Positions 33,264 to 45,331 of a stretch of DNA of 64,000 bases are shown piece after piece. The stretch's first letter is position 1, and each line of letters begins with the position of its first letter. The notes beneath the pieces are model-generated. The model had not been told where the DNA came from. It searched no databases and saw only the letters and a program-made list of their open reading frames with translations. The stretch covers positions 6,758,001 to 6,822,000 of the forward strand of contig NC_092361.1 in assembly GCF_030848805.1 (NCBI RefSeq), written 5' to 3'. Source of the stretch: Temnothorax longispinosus. Its lineage: Eukaryota > Arthropoda > Insecta > Hymenoptera > Formicidae. The translations under genes were made by a program, and so were the position numbers.

Positions 33264-35787
33264 ATGGATATCGGAGAACTTTTATCTTATAAGGTGCGTA
33301 TTGGAATTATTCTGCAGCGGCTTGTATAATTTATATTTATCTCGAAATAGTAATATATATTTTGTTTCATTTAACCTCTCACTTATATGTCATGACTTTT
33401 GATTTATCGGGAATTTTCATCGTGAAATTGAAAATTTCACGATTTGCTCTTCCGTTCGTTACAAATAACGGCGATAATGATAATTAAACGATGGTAATGT
33501 GTACAGCCCCCAAACACACCGAAACGACCGACAGCGGGAGAGGAAGACGACGACGATGAATGGGAGAGTGTGAAAAAGCCAAAGAAGGTGATAAAGACCC
33601 CGTATCATGCACGTCAACGACAGCCTAAGGAGCTCGACATCGTACCGTCCAGGAACGATGAACCTGCTACACCTGTCAGAGCTGCTTTGCCCTCACCAGC
33701 TAACGACGTGGTCGAACCGCAACTAACGGAGAAGGAAAAGCAAGATATATTGAAGTATGTGGAAACCGAGGCGCCTGAAGTCGAAGCGTTGGATGAAGCG
33801 ACGCTCAAACGTATGATCCTTCTATTCGAGAAGAGAGCTCTGAGGAATCAGGAGATGAGAGTCAAATTCCCAGATCAACCGGAGAAGTATGTGAATACGT
33901 AGAAGCTAAATGTCGGATTGACAAATCTCAAGTATAATTGTTTTCGGTTTCTTTTTGGCCTTTTGCAGGTTTATGGAATCCGAAGTAGAACTGCACGAAA
34001 CTCTGCAAGAGCTTCATATTGTGGCAACCAATCCAGATTTGTATCAGTTAATGGTAGAGTTAGGCGCCGTACCTTCATTGCTAGAATTGTTGTCTCATGA
34101 AAATACTGATATAGCAGTTGGCGTGGTAGATCTTCTGCAGGAATTGACTGACGTAGATATATTACACGAAAGTCAAGAAGGCGCGGATACACTTATCGAT
34201 GCTTTGTTGGAGCAACAAGTTTGCGCTCTCCTAGTACAAAATCTCGAGAGGCTTGATGAAACAGTGAAAGAGGAGAGCGACGGTGTTTTTAACACACTTG
34301 GTAATTACTTAATAAACGTGCATATCGTTTATCTTTCTGCAAAATAATGTTTCTACTAGATTAACTCAACGACGGTTTTGATTTCCAGCCATTTTTGAGA
34401 ACCTACTGGAATTTAGACCAGACCTATGCGCGGATGCGGGAAAGCAGGGTCTGATGCAATGGTTGTTACGTCGAGTTAAAACCAAAACGCCTTTTGACGC
34501 GAACAAACTTTACGCCAGTGAACTCCTGTCTATACTTTTGCAGCATACGCCAGAAAATAGACTCCTTTTAGGTGACTTGGATGGAATTGATGTTTTACTA
34601 CAACAATTAGCTGTATGTATTTGTATGTTTCTAAGCCCTTGCATGTAACATTACCAAGCTCTTGAATTATCTTAAAACCGATTATTTACAGTATTATAAG
34701 AGACACGATCCGCAGACTGCAGAGGAACAAGAGATGATGGAAAATTTGTTTAACGTTTTGTGCTCAAGCTTAATGGCTACTGTAAATCGAGATAGATTTC
34801 TGCGTGGCGAAGGCCTCCAACTTATGAACTTAATGTTACGAGAAAAAAAGATGTCACGGAATGGATCTCTCAAAGTGGGTTTATTCGCAACTGACTTTGT
34901 TGGATTTTTATAAATTACTATAGTTAAATTATAGGTTTTAGATCACGCTATGAATGGGCCGGACGGAAAAGATAATTGCAGCAAATTTGTAGATATTCTT
35001 GGATTGCGAACTATATTTCCTCTGTTTATGAAAACTCCAACAAAAAATAGAAAAAGAATGCTTACTGCAGAAGAGCATGAAGGTATGGCCTTGATATATC
35101 TATTAATATTAGTAAGCAAAATTCCAACTTATTTAACTGTTTATAGCGAAATAATAAATAATTAATCTTGCAGAACACGTGATTTCAATCATAGCAAGCA
35201 TGTTAAAGAACTGTAAAGGACAACAGCGTCAAAGATTACTTAGTAAGTTTACGGAGAATGATTATGAGAAAGTGGACAGATTAATGGAATTACATTTCAA
35301 GTATCTTGAAAAGGTAGAAGAAGTGGAAAAGAATGGGAAGGTACGTGCACAATGAAAAACATTTAACAGAGACATCTAAAAATGAAGACATATAAAAATG
35401 TACACTCTCTTTTTATTTTTATCATAAGGACGATGAAGACGAAGAAGAATCGTACTTGAGAAGATTGGACGGCGGGTTATTTATATTACAGTTAGTAGAT
35501 TATGTACTTTTAGAAGCTTGCACTGGTTGTCCGCCTGCAGTCAAGCAACGAGTGACAAGAATCTTGGCGCAGAGAAGAGCATCCCTTAAAACAATTCGCC
35601 ACATCATGAGAGGTAAATTGTGAATAGTATAAAACCTATCTACATATTTAATCGTATTAACAATGTATTCATTCACATGTTTTTTGTTTCAAAACCAGAA
35701 TACGCCGGTAATTTAGGAGATGCCGGTGATACGGAATGGAAAGAAGCAGAGCAACAACATATCTTACAATTAATTGACAAATTTTGA
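33264..35787 (+). CDS. CTNNBL1: beta-catenin-like protein 1
   Basis: Nuclear armadillo-repeat protein associated with the Prp19/CDC5L spliceosome complex. Nine exons: 33264-33293, 33507-33886, 33969-34300, 34389-34612, 34692-34874, 34935-35082, 35174-35340, 35429-35612 and 35699-35787, giving 578 residues, close to the human length. It starts MDIGELLSYK, as in the family, then an acidic/basic N-tail with a likely nuclear-localisation stretch (KKPKKVIKTPYHARQRQPK). The ARM solenoid includes NPDLYQLMVELGAVPSLLEL, NLLEFRPDLCADAGKQGLMQ and GLRTIFPLFMKTPTKNRKRM. It ends EWKEAEQQHILQLIDKF. All junction phases agree and no lesion was seen. Confidence 0.96.
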
Positions 35788-37045
35788 TATGTATTTTCTG
35801 TATTATTAAAATATATTGTTATAACATAAGACTCAATAACTTTATATTATTATGTAATGTACAATATAATAAACATACCATTATAGAAGTATGAGTATAT
35901 AAAAAAATGTGCTAAATAACTATTGTCGTCAGGTTGAAACAGGCTAATACACTCTGAGTGCAATTTTCAGTATTGTTAATTATATTGCATCACGAAATTA
36001 TGTACAGTGCTATTACCTGTAATCATTGCAATGAGATTGATCGTAATAATTAACACTTAAATTCTGAATTATGTATATAATAATACTCATTCTCATAATG
36101 TAAATGAAAGAAAGAAATAATAAAGTGCCGATTTCTAAATTAAAATATTTCATCTCGTTCCTAATTATATTCTATTTTTTATAAATTCATACTTTCAGAA
36201 TTTCAAAATTATAGAAAATCACGGCTCTTAGAAATATTAAAAAATTCTTGAAACTTTTAAAAGTGCAATTTATCCCAGCCAGCACGCATGTTTAAGACTA
36301 CGTGAAGACCTCTTTAAGATGTCTTTTACGTGTGCTGTCTAGGCCTGGTCAAGTATGTTCTTCTAATACTTGATCGATTTTTGAGAAAATTTTTGGAAAA
36401 TAAGAAAATTATTAGAATTTTAGACAGTAGCAGGTCGTCAGAATGCATTCTTTAGAGAAAAAATTTTAAATTTTGTTAATCTCAGCACAAGTGTATGCTG
36501 TGTTAGCTGTTATTAGTAATATTAATAATCTCGTTAAAAAATCCATGCTTCTCGAAACGATACTCACGTAAAGAAGGGTAAGAAGCCAGGACCACACACT
36601 CAATCTCTGCCATTATCGCGATCATAGACGGTCACAAGAAGCTGTCGGCCTTTCACACATGTGATATCAGAAAATATCGAAACAGAAATAATTACCATCA
36701 TAAATGCTTGATACATAATTTATTACAAAGATATAAATTTTATTATAAAAATTATCAAAAAGGTTTGTCTTCATTACAAACAAAACTAAAAGCCATTGTA
36801 ATAATATTTCACGTTACCGCATCCACTCCTGTTATATTTATAATCCATTTATGCTCGACTGATATAAGATAATTGATTCAACAAGTAAATAATGACTTCT
36901 TGGATTATAAATATAAGTAGACATTCCGGAGTGTCGGATTTCAGTCTTTTGCAGTTTATTTCTTTCATTTTGTACACGCAACCTTTTTTTTCGGCACGAA
37001 ACACAGCCTTCAGTTTGTATCGGTAACTTAAATTACGCATATCAT
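35788..37045. other. CTNNBL1 3' flank and spacer
   Basis: AT-rich with several AATAAA-like signals. The segment at about 36465-36655 resembles, with many changes, 38790-39005 on the other side of the MYND gene (shared AATTTTGTTAATCT, TTAATAATCT, CGAAACGATACT and CGTAAAGAA blocks). A partial palindrome lies at 36280-36345. Confidence 0.4.
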
Positions 37046-38311
37046 TTACGAACAAAGACTTTGGTAGATAACTACATACTGATTAATATAATTCACGCAC
37101 CCAAGGCCTCTAATCGGTCTGCAACAAGCGAATGGGTTCTTTCCGCTATAGAGATAATCTACCTCCTTACCTAGAATTGTGTTAATTTTGTTTATCCCAT
37201 TCTGAAAACATTGCAGCAAAGTAAACCCTAAGACGAACGGACAATTTTGTTTCGCTATCGCATGTATGGATGGCGCCGATATTTCCTTATTATCAAGATC
37301 CTCATCTTCCTCATCAATACTCACACTAAATCCTACAATCACGTTCGGTTTTATGAATGACGGACTGCGCACATATTTCTCGTATGACACATCGTGGTAC
37401 TCAGAAAAAATGTTATTCCCAAGAAAGTCATCAGTGCGTGACGGATCGAATTTATCTTTTAAGCCCGGCCCTATAATTACAATCTTTACTGATATCTCTA
37501 CTGATGTCAGGGTCTCCATTAACACCAGAAAAACTTCCCACGTCCATAACAAGGCTTTTTCGATGACATTTGCACCTATAACATGAACGACTAAATCGTT
37601 GCTTTTTGGGACATAGTTTAATAATCGCATAGCATGAAACAACGTTAAGGAATATGTCAAATGTAGCGAGAGTTTGTCTGCCTCGACAGTGTACAACACC
37701 TCCGAGTCAGTCTGAATATTCCAATTATCCTTTATAAAGTCTCTCATGCTCTGAAATGTACTCGTACAGAAAATATTTTGAAAGACAACATCCGGAAGTT
37801 CGTTCTCCGGAATCTCTCCTATCTCAATTAAATCTATGCCAAGACATAGTTGCAGGGGAGCGCAGATGTCCCAGTGGTCAAGGCTGTTTTTGTGAATTCG
37901 ACAAAAGCTGGCAGCGCACTTCTGACAACTGTCCAACGACTTCCATTCGTGGCAAACTAGGCACTCTTTTGGAAAATAGATCATCTCCTCCTCATCCGCA
38001 TGCAGGCGACGTCCCAGCCTGTACGACACTAGCTCCGCAAAGGACATCTTCTTTTCGGCCCATTCCAACGTAGTTTCACCGCGATAATCCATCCTGTAGT
38101 CTCGCGGCATGTCCTGTATGGCTTTGCAGAAAGGTTTGTGCTGCTTCCAGTGCTGCTTCTGATGTTCCTTACCGCAATAGGAGATCATCTTACAGTTACT
38201 GCACCGCTTCAAAGAGATGCCGTCGCCAAACCGTTTGCAAACGTGACACATCGTCGCGTAGAAAAAGTTGGTATAGTCGTTATTAATTTGATTTCTTGCT
38301 TCCGATTCCAT
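37046..38311 (-). CDS. MYND zinc-finger protein, MSS51-like
   Basis: Intronless, 421 codons. A MYND finger lies at about residues 22-62 (CHVCKRFGDGISLKRCSNCK, then YCGKEHQKQHWKQHKPFC). A second small Cys cluster follows (CLVCHEWKSLDSCQKC, then FCRIHKNSLDHWDIC), and a C-terminal domain of about 230 residues contains LVVHVIGANVIEKA, VKIVIIGPGLKDKF and NPFACCRPIRGLGC. This layout matches the MSS51/ZMYND17 group; yeast Mss51 activates COX1 translation in mitochondria, and insects carry several copies of uncertain role. No obvious presequence. It is flanked by diverged direct repeats, which may mark an old duplication. Confidence 0.85.
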   Translation of the reverse strand: MESEARNQINNDYTNFFYATMCHVCKRFGDGISLKRCSNCKMISYCGKEHQKQHWKQHKPFCKAIQDMPRDYRMDYRGETTLEWAEKKMSFAELVSYRLGRRLHADEEEMIYFPKECLVCHEWKSLDSCQKCAASFCRIHKNSLDHWDICAPLQLCLGIDLIEIGEIPENELPDVVFQNIFCTSTFQSMRDFIKDNWNIQTDSEVLYTVEADKLSLHLTYSLTLFHAMRLLNYVPKSNDLVVHVIGANVIEKALLWTWEVFLVLMETLTSVEISVKIVIIGPGLKDKFDPSRTDDFLGNNIFSEYHDVSYEKYVRSPSFIKPNVIVGFSVSIDEEDEDLDNKEISAPSIHAIAKQNCPFVLGFTLLQCFQNGINKINTILGKEVDYLYSGKNPFACCRPIRGLGCVNYINQYVVIYQSLCS

Positions 38312-39908
38312 GACTTCTACACAGTCCCGTTATATTAAAGTCTCCTTCAGTGTAAAGGACAAATATAGTGTTTGGAATGTTGTGATTTCACCCGTAAGAT
38401 ATGAGCGTTAAGCGAAATATGACAAAATTGGTAGAATAATTATCATTCCAATGCGATGAATAGAAAAGGATACTGTTTTTGCTGGTTTATCAAATAGAGG
38501 ATTCGTGTGCACTCCGCGTACATCGGCACGACCGCTTGCTTCGTGATGCGATAGTACTCAAACACCCATGCAAGTTTTTCTAGGCCGTTACCAGCTTTAT
38601 AGCTCTGCTATCTGCGTGAGGCTGAAGCCTGTAACAAATAAACGTAGTCGTTAGATAAAATCTCGAGTGCTTTTCGAATCGTAAAATCTATAAATATGCT
38701 CTTACCTGTAATAAATGCTGTAACCTGACCTACGTTCCTAATCTGTGATAAACGGGCTTTTGTCGAAACCTATTTTATACAGAATCAGTTATTGAATTTT
38801 GTTAATCTTGCTCCATATGTATGAAATTATTGATAACGTTAATAATCTTTCGTTGGAATACACCCTCCGCGAAACGATACTTACTCTTCTCCCTGCTCGC
38901 GTAAAGAACAGCGGGAATAGGCGGGAAACTGTTATCGTACCACATGTGCTACAGCCACTCGACCTCTGTCATTGTTTTGATCGTCAACTGTCGCAAGCAT
39001 CCGTGAATCGCGCCGCGGCCCGCGATCACGCGATTGCCCGAAAGCCCCGAAAACCGATAATTATAACGATAATTAAACTACACCGATAATTATAACGCGA
39101 CAATTTCAACGACACTCGTAACTAATCCAACATATGACTACATTCAAGATCCCAAATAAGACACATCAATTTAATTATTCTTTTACCGTATAACAGAATG
39201 CAATTGTGTTATTTTAGGTATTAAAGCCTGCGTTGGCGGTACCGATGAACGCAACGACAACAGGTATTTGGTATTTGCGATGAAAAAATAGCTAATATGA
39301 TTTTGAGTTGAGAGAAAACTGCCAAAAATCAAGTGGGCAGCGATAAAAGGAATAAAATTACTTATATAATTACGCCCGCGGTATTCCATATTCATTGACA
39401 TGCACTAGAATTGTAATAATTTCTCGTCATACATTAAATTGTACTTAAAAATTCTGCAAGAATGTATACACGAACGTCACGAACGTCGTGTAATATGACA
39501 CATTTGTTTAATTATCATTTTAATCTCTTTCATTTAAAAATATTGTAAAAGTATTTTTCCCATTTTATTTAAATATATTACCTATAAAAGTATTTTTTTT
39601 ATGAACAAATGTTTCCGTGGCTTTACGAATTGTCCGCGTAAAGCGGACATTTTATCGCAAACAATTAAGTCATCAAATTCTTCATACCTGTAAAAATAAC
39701 ACTTAAATTGCCGTGTTGTGAGATTTACATTTTGAAACGCTTTGAAAAGGTCTTCGAAAGGTATTTATTGAATTTTGTTTTGTGTGGAAAGGGGAATCAT
39801 GTTTCTCTTCTCGACCTTCTATGACCAATTCTGTAAGCTCTTCTTCAAACGATAACATCAAGTAATCTCATTTAGTGTTTAAACGCTTTGCGATATAGAA
39901 CGGTTAAA
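38312..39908. other. spacer between the MYND gene and the BED-finger gene
   Basis: It contains the diverged repeat partner of 36465-36655 (at about 38790-39005) and a GC-richer patch near 38990-39060. No coding exon could be supported. Confidence 0.4.
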
Positions 39909-42357
39909 ATGGGAAAACTTCGAAAATGGTTGGCGAAATATTGTACATCAGAAGAAAATTCTGATTCAGTAAAGTGTAATGTAAGTGTAAGTTGTGAAGA
40001 AGTTTTTTCCCATCCTGATCGAGAGCAAAAGTTAAAAGATCATTTATGCGATAAACATAACATAACCGAACTAGACACACATCCAAAACGTGGCATCTTA
40101 TTAGAAAATTACATAGTATCAAAATACGAAGGAACATGCAATAATCATTGCAATAATAAAACAATAAATTTTAAAAAGGGCGTGCACTTGCTAATAAACC
40201 ACTTAAAACGTTTTCACCCTGATAAATGTAAATCTATGAATACAAGACAAAGAGTTAGAAAAAACGCAGACGTATGGAACAAGTTCGATGTAAAAGGCAA
40301 TGTTGCGACGTGCAAAACGTGTAATAAAACTATAAAACATCACAATAGTAAACACACATTAAAACTACACTTATTGCGAGCTTGTGAGTAAGTATTTATT
40401 TAAGAACATATAAAATATTGATGAATGAAAAGTTGGTACAGTAATAAAATAATAAATAAATGAAAATGTATAAATATCTGGTTTATCACGGCACATATAT
40501 ATAATACTTATATGCAATATTGACTGAAACTGCAATTGTCCATGTGTGGTTTTGGATTATTAAATGATTTTTCGAAACAATACAAAATAAATTTTCTGCA
40601 TGTTTGGACAAATAAATAAAAGAACGCATGCTGATAAATATGTATTTAATAAGATTTTAATAATGTTACACAGATTTTAGTGTTTTGTAATACTAAATAT
40701 TGTCTATGTTATAGTACAGATTTGTAATAAAGCATAAGTATGACTTGATTACCAATTGCGCGATGTGTGTAGTCATTGTAAAAAAGTTTTCTCTAATCGG
40801 TCCAAAACAAGAGTTAAAATACTACTTATGGACATATATAACATAACAGATCAAGACAAACATTCAAAACCCGACAACGTATTAGAAAATTACAGAGACA
40901 AACAGCGACATACAATTATTACAAAACATTAATAATTTTTAAATAAAAGGCGTGCATGTTTTGATAAGACATTTAATTGAAAATTTATCACCCGATAAAT
41001 GTAATTTTATTTATAGAAATGTGATAAAAAGATCAAAAATATGGAACAAGTTCGATGTAAAAGGCAATGTTGCGACGTGCAAAACGTGTAATAGAACTAT
41101 AAAACATTACAATACTATACACATATTAAAACAACACTTATTGCGAGCTTGTGAGTAAGTATTCATTTAAGAACGTATAAAATATTGATGAATGAAAAGT
41201 TGGTACAGTAATAAAATAATAAATAAATGAAAATGTATAAATATCTGGTTTATCACGGCACATATATAATAATTATATGCAATATTGACTGAAACTGCAA
41301 TTGTCTATGTGTGGTTTTGGATTATTAAATGATTTTTCGAAACAATACAAAATAAATTTTCTGCATGTTTGGACAAATAAATAAAAAAACGCATGCTGAT
41401 AAATATGTATTTAATAAGATTTTAATAATGTTACACAGATTTTAATGTTTTGCAATACTAAATATTGTCTATGTTATAGTACAGATTTGTAATAAAGCAT
41501 AAGTATGACTTGATTACCAATTGCGCGATGTGTGTAGTCATTGTAAAAAAGTTTTCTCTAATCGGTCTAAAACAAGAGTTAAAATACTACTTATGGACAT
41601 ATATAACATAACAGATCAAGACAAACATTCAAAACCCGACAACGCCGCGTATTAGAAAATTACAGACACAAACAGCGACATACAATTATTGCAAAACATT
41701 AATTTTTAAATGAGGCGTGTACGTTTTAATAAGACATTTAATTGAAAATTGATCACCTGATAAATGTAATTTTATTTATAGAAATGTGATAAGAAGTTCA
41801 AAAATATGGAACAAGTTCGATGTAAAAGGCAATGTTGCGACGTGCAAAACGTGTAATAGAACTATAAAACATCACAATAGTAAACACACAGTACAACAAC
41901 ACTTGCGAGCTTGTGAGTAAGTATTCATTTAAGAACATATAAAATATTGATGAATAAAAAGTTGGTACAGTAATGAAATAATAAATCAATAAAAATGTAA
42001 ATATCTGGTTTATCACAACACATATATAATAATTATATGCAATATTTACTAAAACAGCAATTCTCCGTGTGTGGTTTTAGATTATTGTGTAATTCCTCGA
42101 AACAATACAAAATCAATTTTCTATATATTTTGACAAATATATAAAAAGGCACATATGCTTATATATATAGATATTCACTTTATCTTTTTCTACATCATTA
42201 ATTAAAGTTGTCGTATATATACAGATCTGCACCGACTTCTTCAAGTTCAATGAGAAACAGCAATTATTTGAATGAGCCACAAAGCGAAAGTACAATACGA
42301 ACAAGCATACCGCTACTTGAGCAACAGGGAGAAGAAATAGAGAGAAGTGACGAGTAA
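39909..42357 (+). CDS. BED-type zinc-finger protein with duplicated finger exons
   Basis: The first exon, 39909-40387, opens with ATG (MGKLRKWLAKYCTSEE). It carries three C2H2/BED-like fingers: CNVSVSCEEVFSHP with DHLCDKHN; CNNHCNNKTINF with HLKRFHPDKC; and WNKFDVKGNVATCKTCNKTI with LKLHLLRACE. It ends at a good donor (TGTGA|GTAAGT). Joined to 42225-42357 it gives 203 residues ending EEIERSDE in perfect phase; joined to 43940-44009 it gives 182 residues ending DEIEDE, also in phase. Two further copies of the last finger exon lie in between (ends 41154 and 41916) with intact donors but decayed upstream halves. BED fingers occur in hAT transposases and in genes domesticated from them; no hAT catalytic or dimerisation domain is seen here. 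Function unknown. Confidence 0.6.
40240..42145. repeat. tandem array, three units of about 765 bp
   Basis: The block from the BED-finger exon through its following intron sequence occurs three times. Equivalent splice donors sit at 40387, 41154 and 41916, so the period is 767 then 762 bp. The non-coding parts (for example TGAAAAGTTGGTACAGTAAT and TGTGTGGTTTTGGATTATTA) are nearly identical, so the copying is recent. Copy 2 has KGVHVLIRHL...KTCNRTIKHYN; copy 3 has a stop before SPDKC and a shortened end (QQHLRACE). Confidence 0.9.
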
Positions 42358-43397
42358 TTATACACTATGCTTAAATTATAAACCGTAATAAAATCGTACA
42401 AATTAAATAAACTCAAACACTATAATATATCAACGTAAATTACTTTATGCGAACAATTTTGGCGTCTAATGTGCCCACAAAACATTTATTTGTGATCAAA
42501 CTTTTTTTCTGTGATTTACTATTCGCTATCAAATCCATAGATATCCGAGAAACTATATACAATTCTTTATATTATAATTTCACTTATATTTATATAATTA
42601 TATATATATATACAATATACATATCTATATCTTAATTATTATTTAAAAAATTAAAATAAGCGTCTGATATTAAGTGTAACACAGTTCGTGGACAGGGAGA
42701 ATAGAATGGATTAAACTGAGTAGAAAAGTTTTATACCATTTTGCGATTTTTATAATACAATAATTAATTTAAAAATGAATTAATAGAGATCTGCGAGTGA
42801 GACAATCTATCCTTCATTGACGGTTATTAAAAGCGCTCTTCTACCAATGTCTTGCCGCGCATATAAAATTTGGAATCGGCATGTAAAGCTAAACTAACTC
42901 TTCCTCGCAACGCATTTACATTCGCCACTGAATTGCGGCGATGCATGCGCATTCATAGATCTTTATTAAATAATTTTTCATTAATGATTGTGAAAAGAAC
43001 AAAACTGCTAGAGAACATTTTTATTTAGTTTATTCCGTTCTACCTACCCACGCGCCATTTAATTATTAAATAATCTGTACATACTTTGTAAATTTATCAT
43101 ATTATTATAGTGTCCTAAAGTAAATACTTATTTTTATATTTTACGATAAAATAAGAAAAAACCGTTAAGTGATTTGCATTGTACAGTATATCTCATCTTT
43201 CAACAATAAGTTATAGAAACTTATTTTTACGTGTACAAGGCGCAAATATATCATAAATATAAACTTATATATTATAAATGTAAATAATATTATACTAAAA
43301 ATACTAAATTTAAGTATTGATAATACTCACCGCATTGAAAGAATTTGAATTCTAAAAATAAATGTTTTGGCCTAATAATAATAATTGAATAATATGC
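42358..43397. other. AT-rich spacer or intron
   Basis: If the alternative last exon at 43940 is used, this stretch is intronic. A GC-richer patch at 42820-42960 has no open frame. Nothing is recognised. Confidence 0.4.
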
Positions 43398-43670
43398 TTA
43401 ACCCTTAAGGTGCATACGTGAGTTTACGGTGTTCGAGCCAAAGTGATATCTGCTCGTAACTGCAAAACTTGCAAACCTGTTAAAAGATATTAAATAAACG
43501 ATGTTTATCAAAATGATTATAAAATCGTCAACTACAATGTAGACAAATGTTTTATGAATTTTTTTAGATGTTTTGAAATGGTTTAATGTAGGAAAAAATA
43601 ACGTTGAACGTGACAGATCCACGTACGCACTTAGAAGGTACCGAAAAAACGTATGCACTTCAAGGGTTAA
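43398..43670. mobile_element. piggyBac-type MITE
   Basis: It begins TTAACCCTTAAGGTGCATACG and ends CGTATGCACTTCAAGGGTTAA: TTAA target site plus CCC-type inverted ends of about 17 bp, the standard piggyBac signature. It is 273 bp with no transposase, so non-autonomous. Confidence 0.88.
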
Positions 43671-43689
43671 TGACGTGTAACATTTGATA

Positions 43690-44110
43690 TACTAACCATT
43701 ATTGCAATTAATTTTATACTTCTGTAATAACTCTTTGTATAATTTGCAAGTCCCATTCAAGCTCAGAATCTGGTATACAGGCTTTATTAATGAAATCATG
43801 GACAGAAGCGAAAATATCAGATTTGAGGAAAAAGAGAACAAGCGTTATTGACGAGTAATACACGATTCTATATTATTTTAAATATTAATTCCTCTATTAT
43901 ATTTTTTACTTTTTTAATCACTTCTTGTATAACTTGCAGGTCTTATTCAAGCTCAGAATCTGATGAAGATTTGCGTGAAACTTCAGTTGATGAAATCGAA
44001 GATGAATAAGGAAATATTTATAGATTTGAGAAGAGAAAGTAAGCGTTTTTGACGAGTATACATTATTATACCATTTTTTAAGTATTGATTTCTCTGTTAG
44101 ATTTTCTACT
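43690..44110 (+). repeat. tandem copies of a terminal exon of the BED-finger gene
   Basis: Two full units and one partial unit of about 180 bp share CATTCAAGCTCAGAATCTG and TTGACGAGTA. The second unit keeps a consensus acceptor (ACTTGCAG|GTCTTATTC) and the short reading frame SYSSSESDEDLRETSVDE, then IEDE and stop. In the first unit the acceptor has become TTTGCAAGTCCC, which shifts the frame by one. Both resemble the terminal exon at 42225-42357 in its tail (AGTGACGAGTAAT-like). Confidence 0.75.
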
Positions 44111-44364
44111 AGTTCTTTTAATCACTTTTTATAAATATGAATGCGATTAAAGAAGTATAAATGCAGAAATGCACCAAGCACTTTGAGATCACTTGTCACC
44201 CACACGTACCCACACATCCACACACGTTTTATTTTTTAATAATACATTTTCGGATGGTTAATTTAAATATATTGGGCATTTATAACAAACTATTATGTAA
44301 ATTATAAAATATTGTTAAAATATTGTTTAATTTTTAAAAGTGAATTATATGATATGAAATATAT

Positions 44365-44429
44365 AGTATAAAACATATTGTATACAGTCGTTTTACAGTA
44401 AAACGACTGTATACAATATATTTTATACT
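44365..44429. repeat. perfect-looking 65-bp palindrome
   Basis: AGTATAAAACATATTGTATA continuing to CAGTCGTTTTAC, then its mirror AGTAAAACGACTGTATACAA to TTTTATACT. It lies directly next to a larger inverted repeat. Confidence 0.75.
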
Positions 44430-44431
44430 TA

Positions 44432-44706
44432 TGATAAATTAAAATTTTGATACAAAAATGAAAAACGTCAAGTAGGAAATAAAATACTTTTATATTTTTG
44501 AAAATTACGAGAAAATACAGCGCAAAAATAATATTAATAAAAATATTGTTTAATAATTAAAAATTAATAATTAATAATTAAAAATTAAACAATATTTTTA
44601 TTAATATCATTTTTGCGCTGTATTTTCTCGTAATTTTCAAAAATATAAAAGTATTTTATTTCCTACCTGACGTTTTCATTTTTGTACCAAAATTTTAATT
44701 TATTAT
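44432..44706. mobile_element. AT-rich inverted repeat, arms about 130 bp
   Basis: The left arm starts ATAAATTAAAATTTTGATAC and the right arm ends GTACCAAAATTTTAATTTAT. Inner blocks GACGTTTT, GCGCTGTATTTTCTCG and AAATAAAATACTTTTATA are mirrored. The centre is (AATTAAAAATTAAT)n at about 44560-44590. There is no ORF. It is a MITE or a cruciform-prone repeat. Confidence 0.75.
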
Positions 44707-45331
44707 AAATATTCGATTTCAAAATTACTTGAATATAAAGTACGATGTTTCAAGCGAGTGGCAATTCAAAATAAGAAGATGTAAGTTTTTTATTGAAAAC
44801 CATGATTAAATATGATTTGATAAATTTTACATTAAAATTAAAATTCTAATGTACATATAACGCGCTCGGAATTCTTCAAAGTCGATTTTCTCGAGTTTTT
44901 CTGAAAAGCGCGCCTTAATACTTTGGGAAATTGATGTCCGGGTGATGACCCTCAAGTACAGTAAGTACAAAAAAAAACAAAAATCCGTTAGCCTGAAGGT
45001 CCCCTTGTGAGTAGTTCGGACACGAACCATAGCACGGATACGAACCCATGTATCATTACCGATACCGAGCGTAACGACGTAGTTGACCGAATTGGGCGAG
45101 TTGATGACCACTTTCTCAGAGGGCAGATTAGGAGTTAGGACAGGTGTCCCCGTCCATCCCCGTCCTCCGAAGCGGGATCAAGCGGGATGGCCGCTCTCAG
45201 GTTAGGTTTCTCTCTGGTTGAGGTTGAGATATGAAAATACGAAGCCGGTGACGGCGGTGACGAGCTCACGAGTGAACAGGAGAAAAGTTGTTTAAATACA
45301 TGTATATACATCTGTCTTGTACTTTATAAAA
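44707..45331. other. upstream region of URI1
   Basis: AT-rich, then GC-richer from 44990. The minus-strand open frame at 44827-45111 has no ATG-based gene structure and looks like repeat-derived sequence. CAGGTTAGGTTT at 45198-45209, about 130 bp before the URI1 ATG, matches the motif seen at other promoters. Confidence 0.4.

Noticed and set aside
44827..45111. Minus-strand 94-codon open frame before URI1
   Set aside because: No ATG start (GTG), no domain; looks like repeat-derived or promoter-side sequence.
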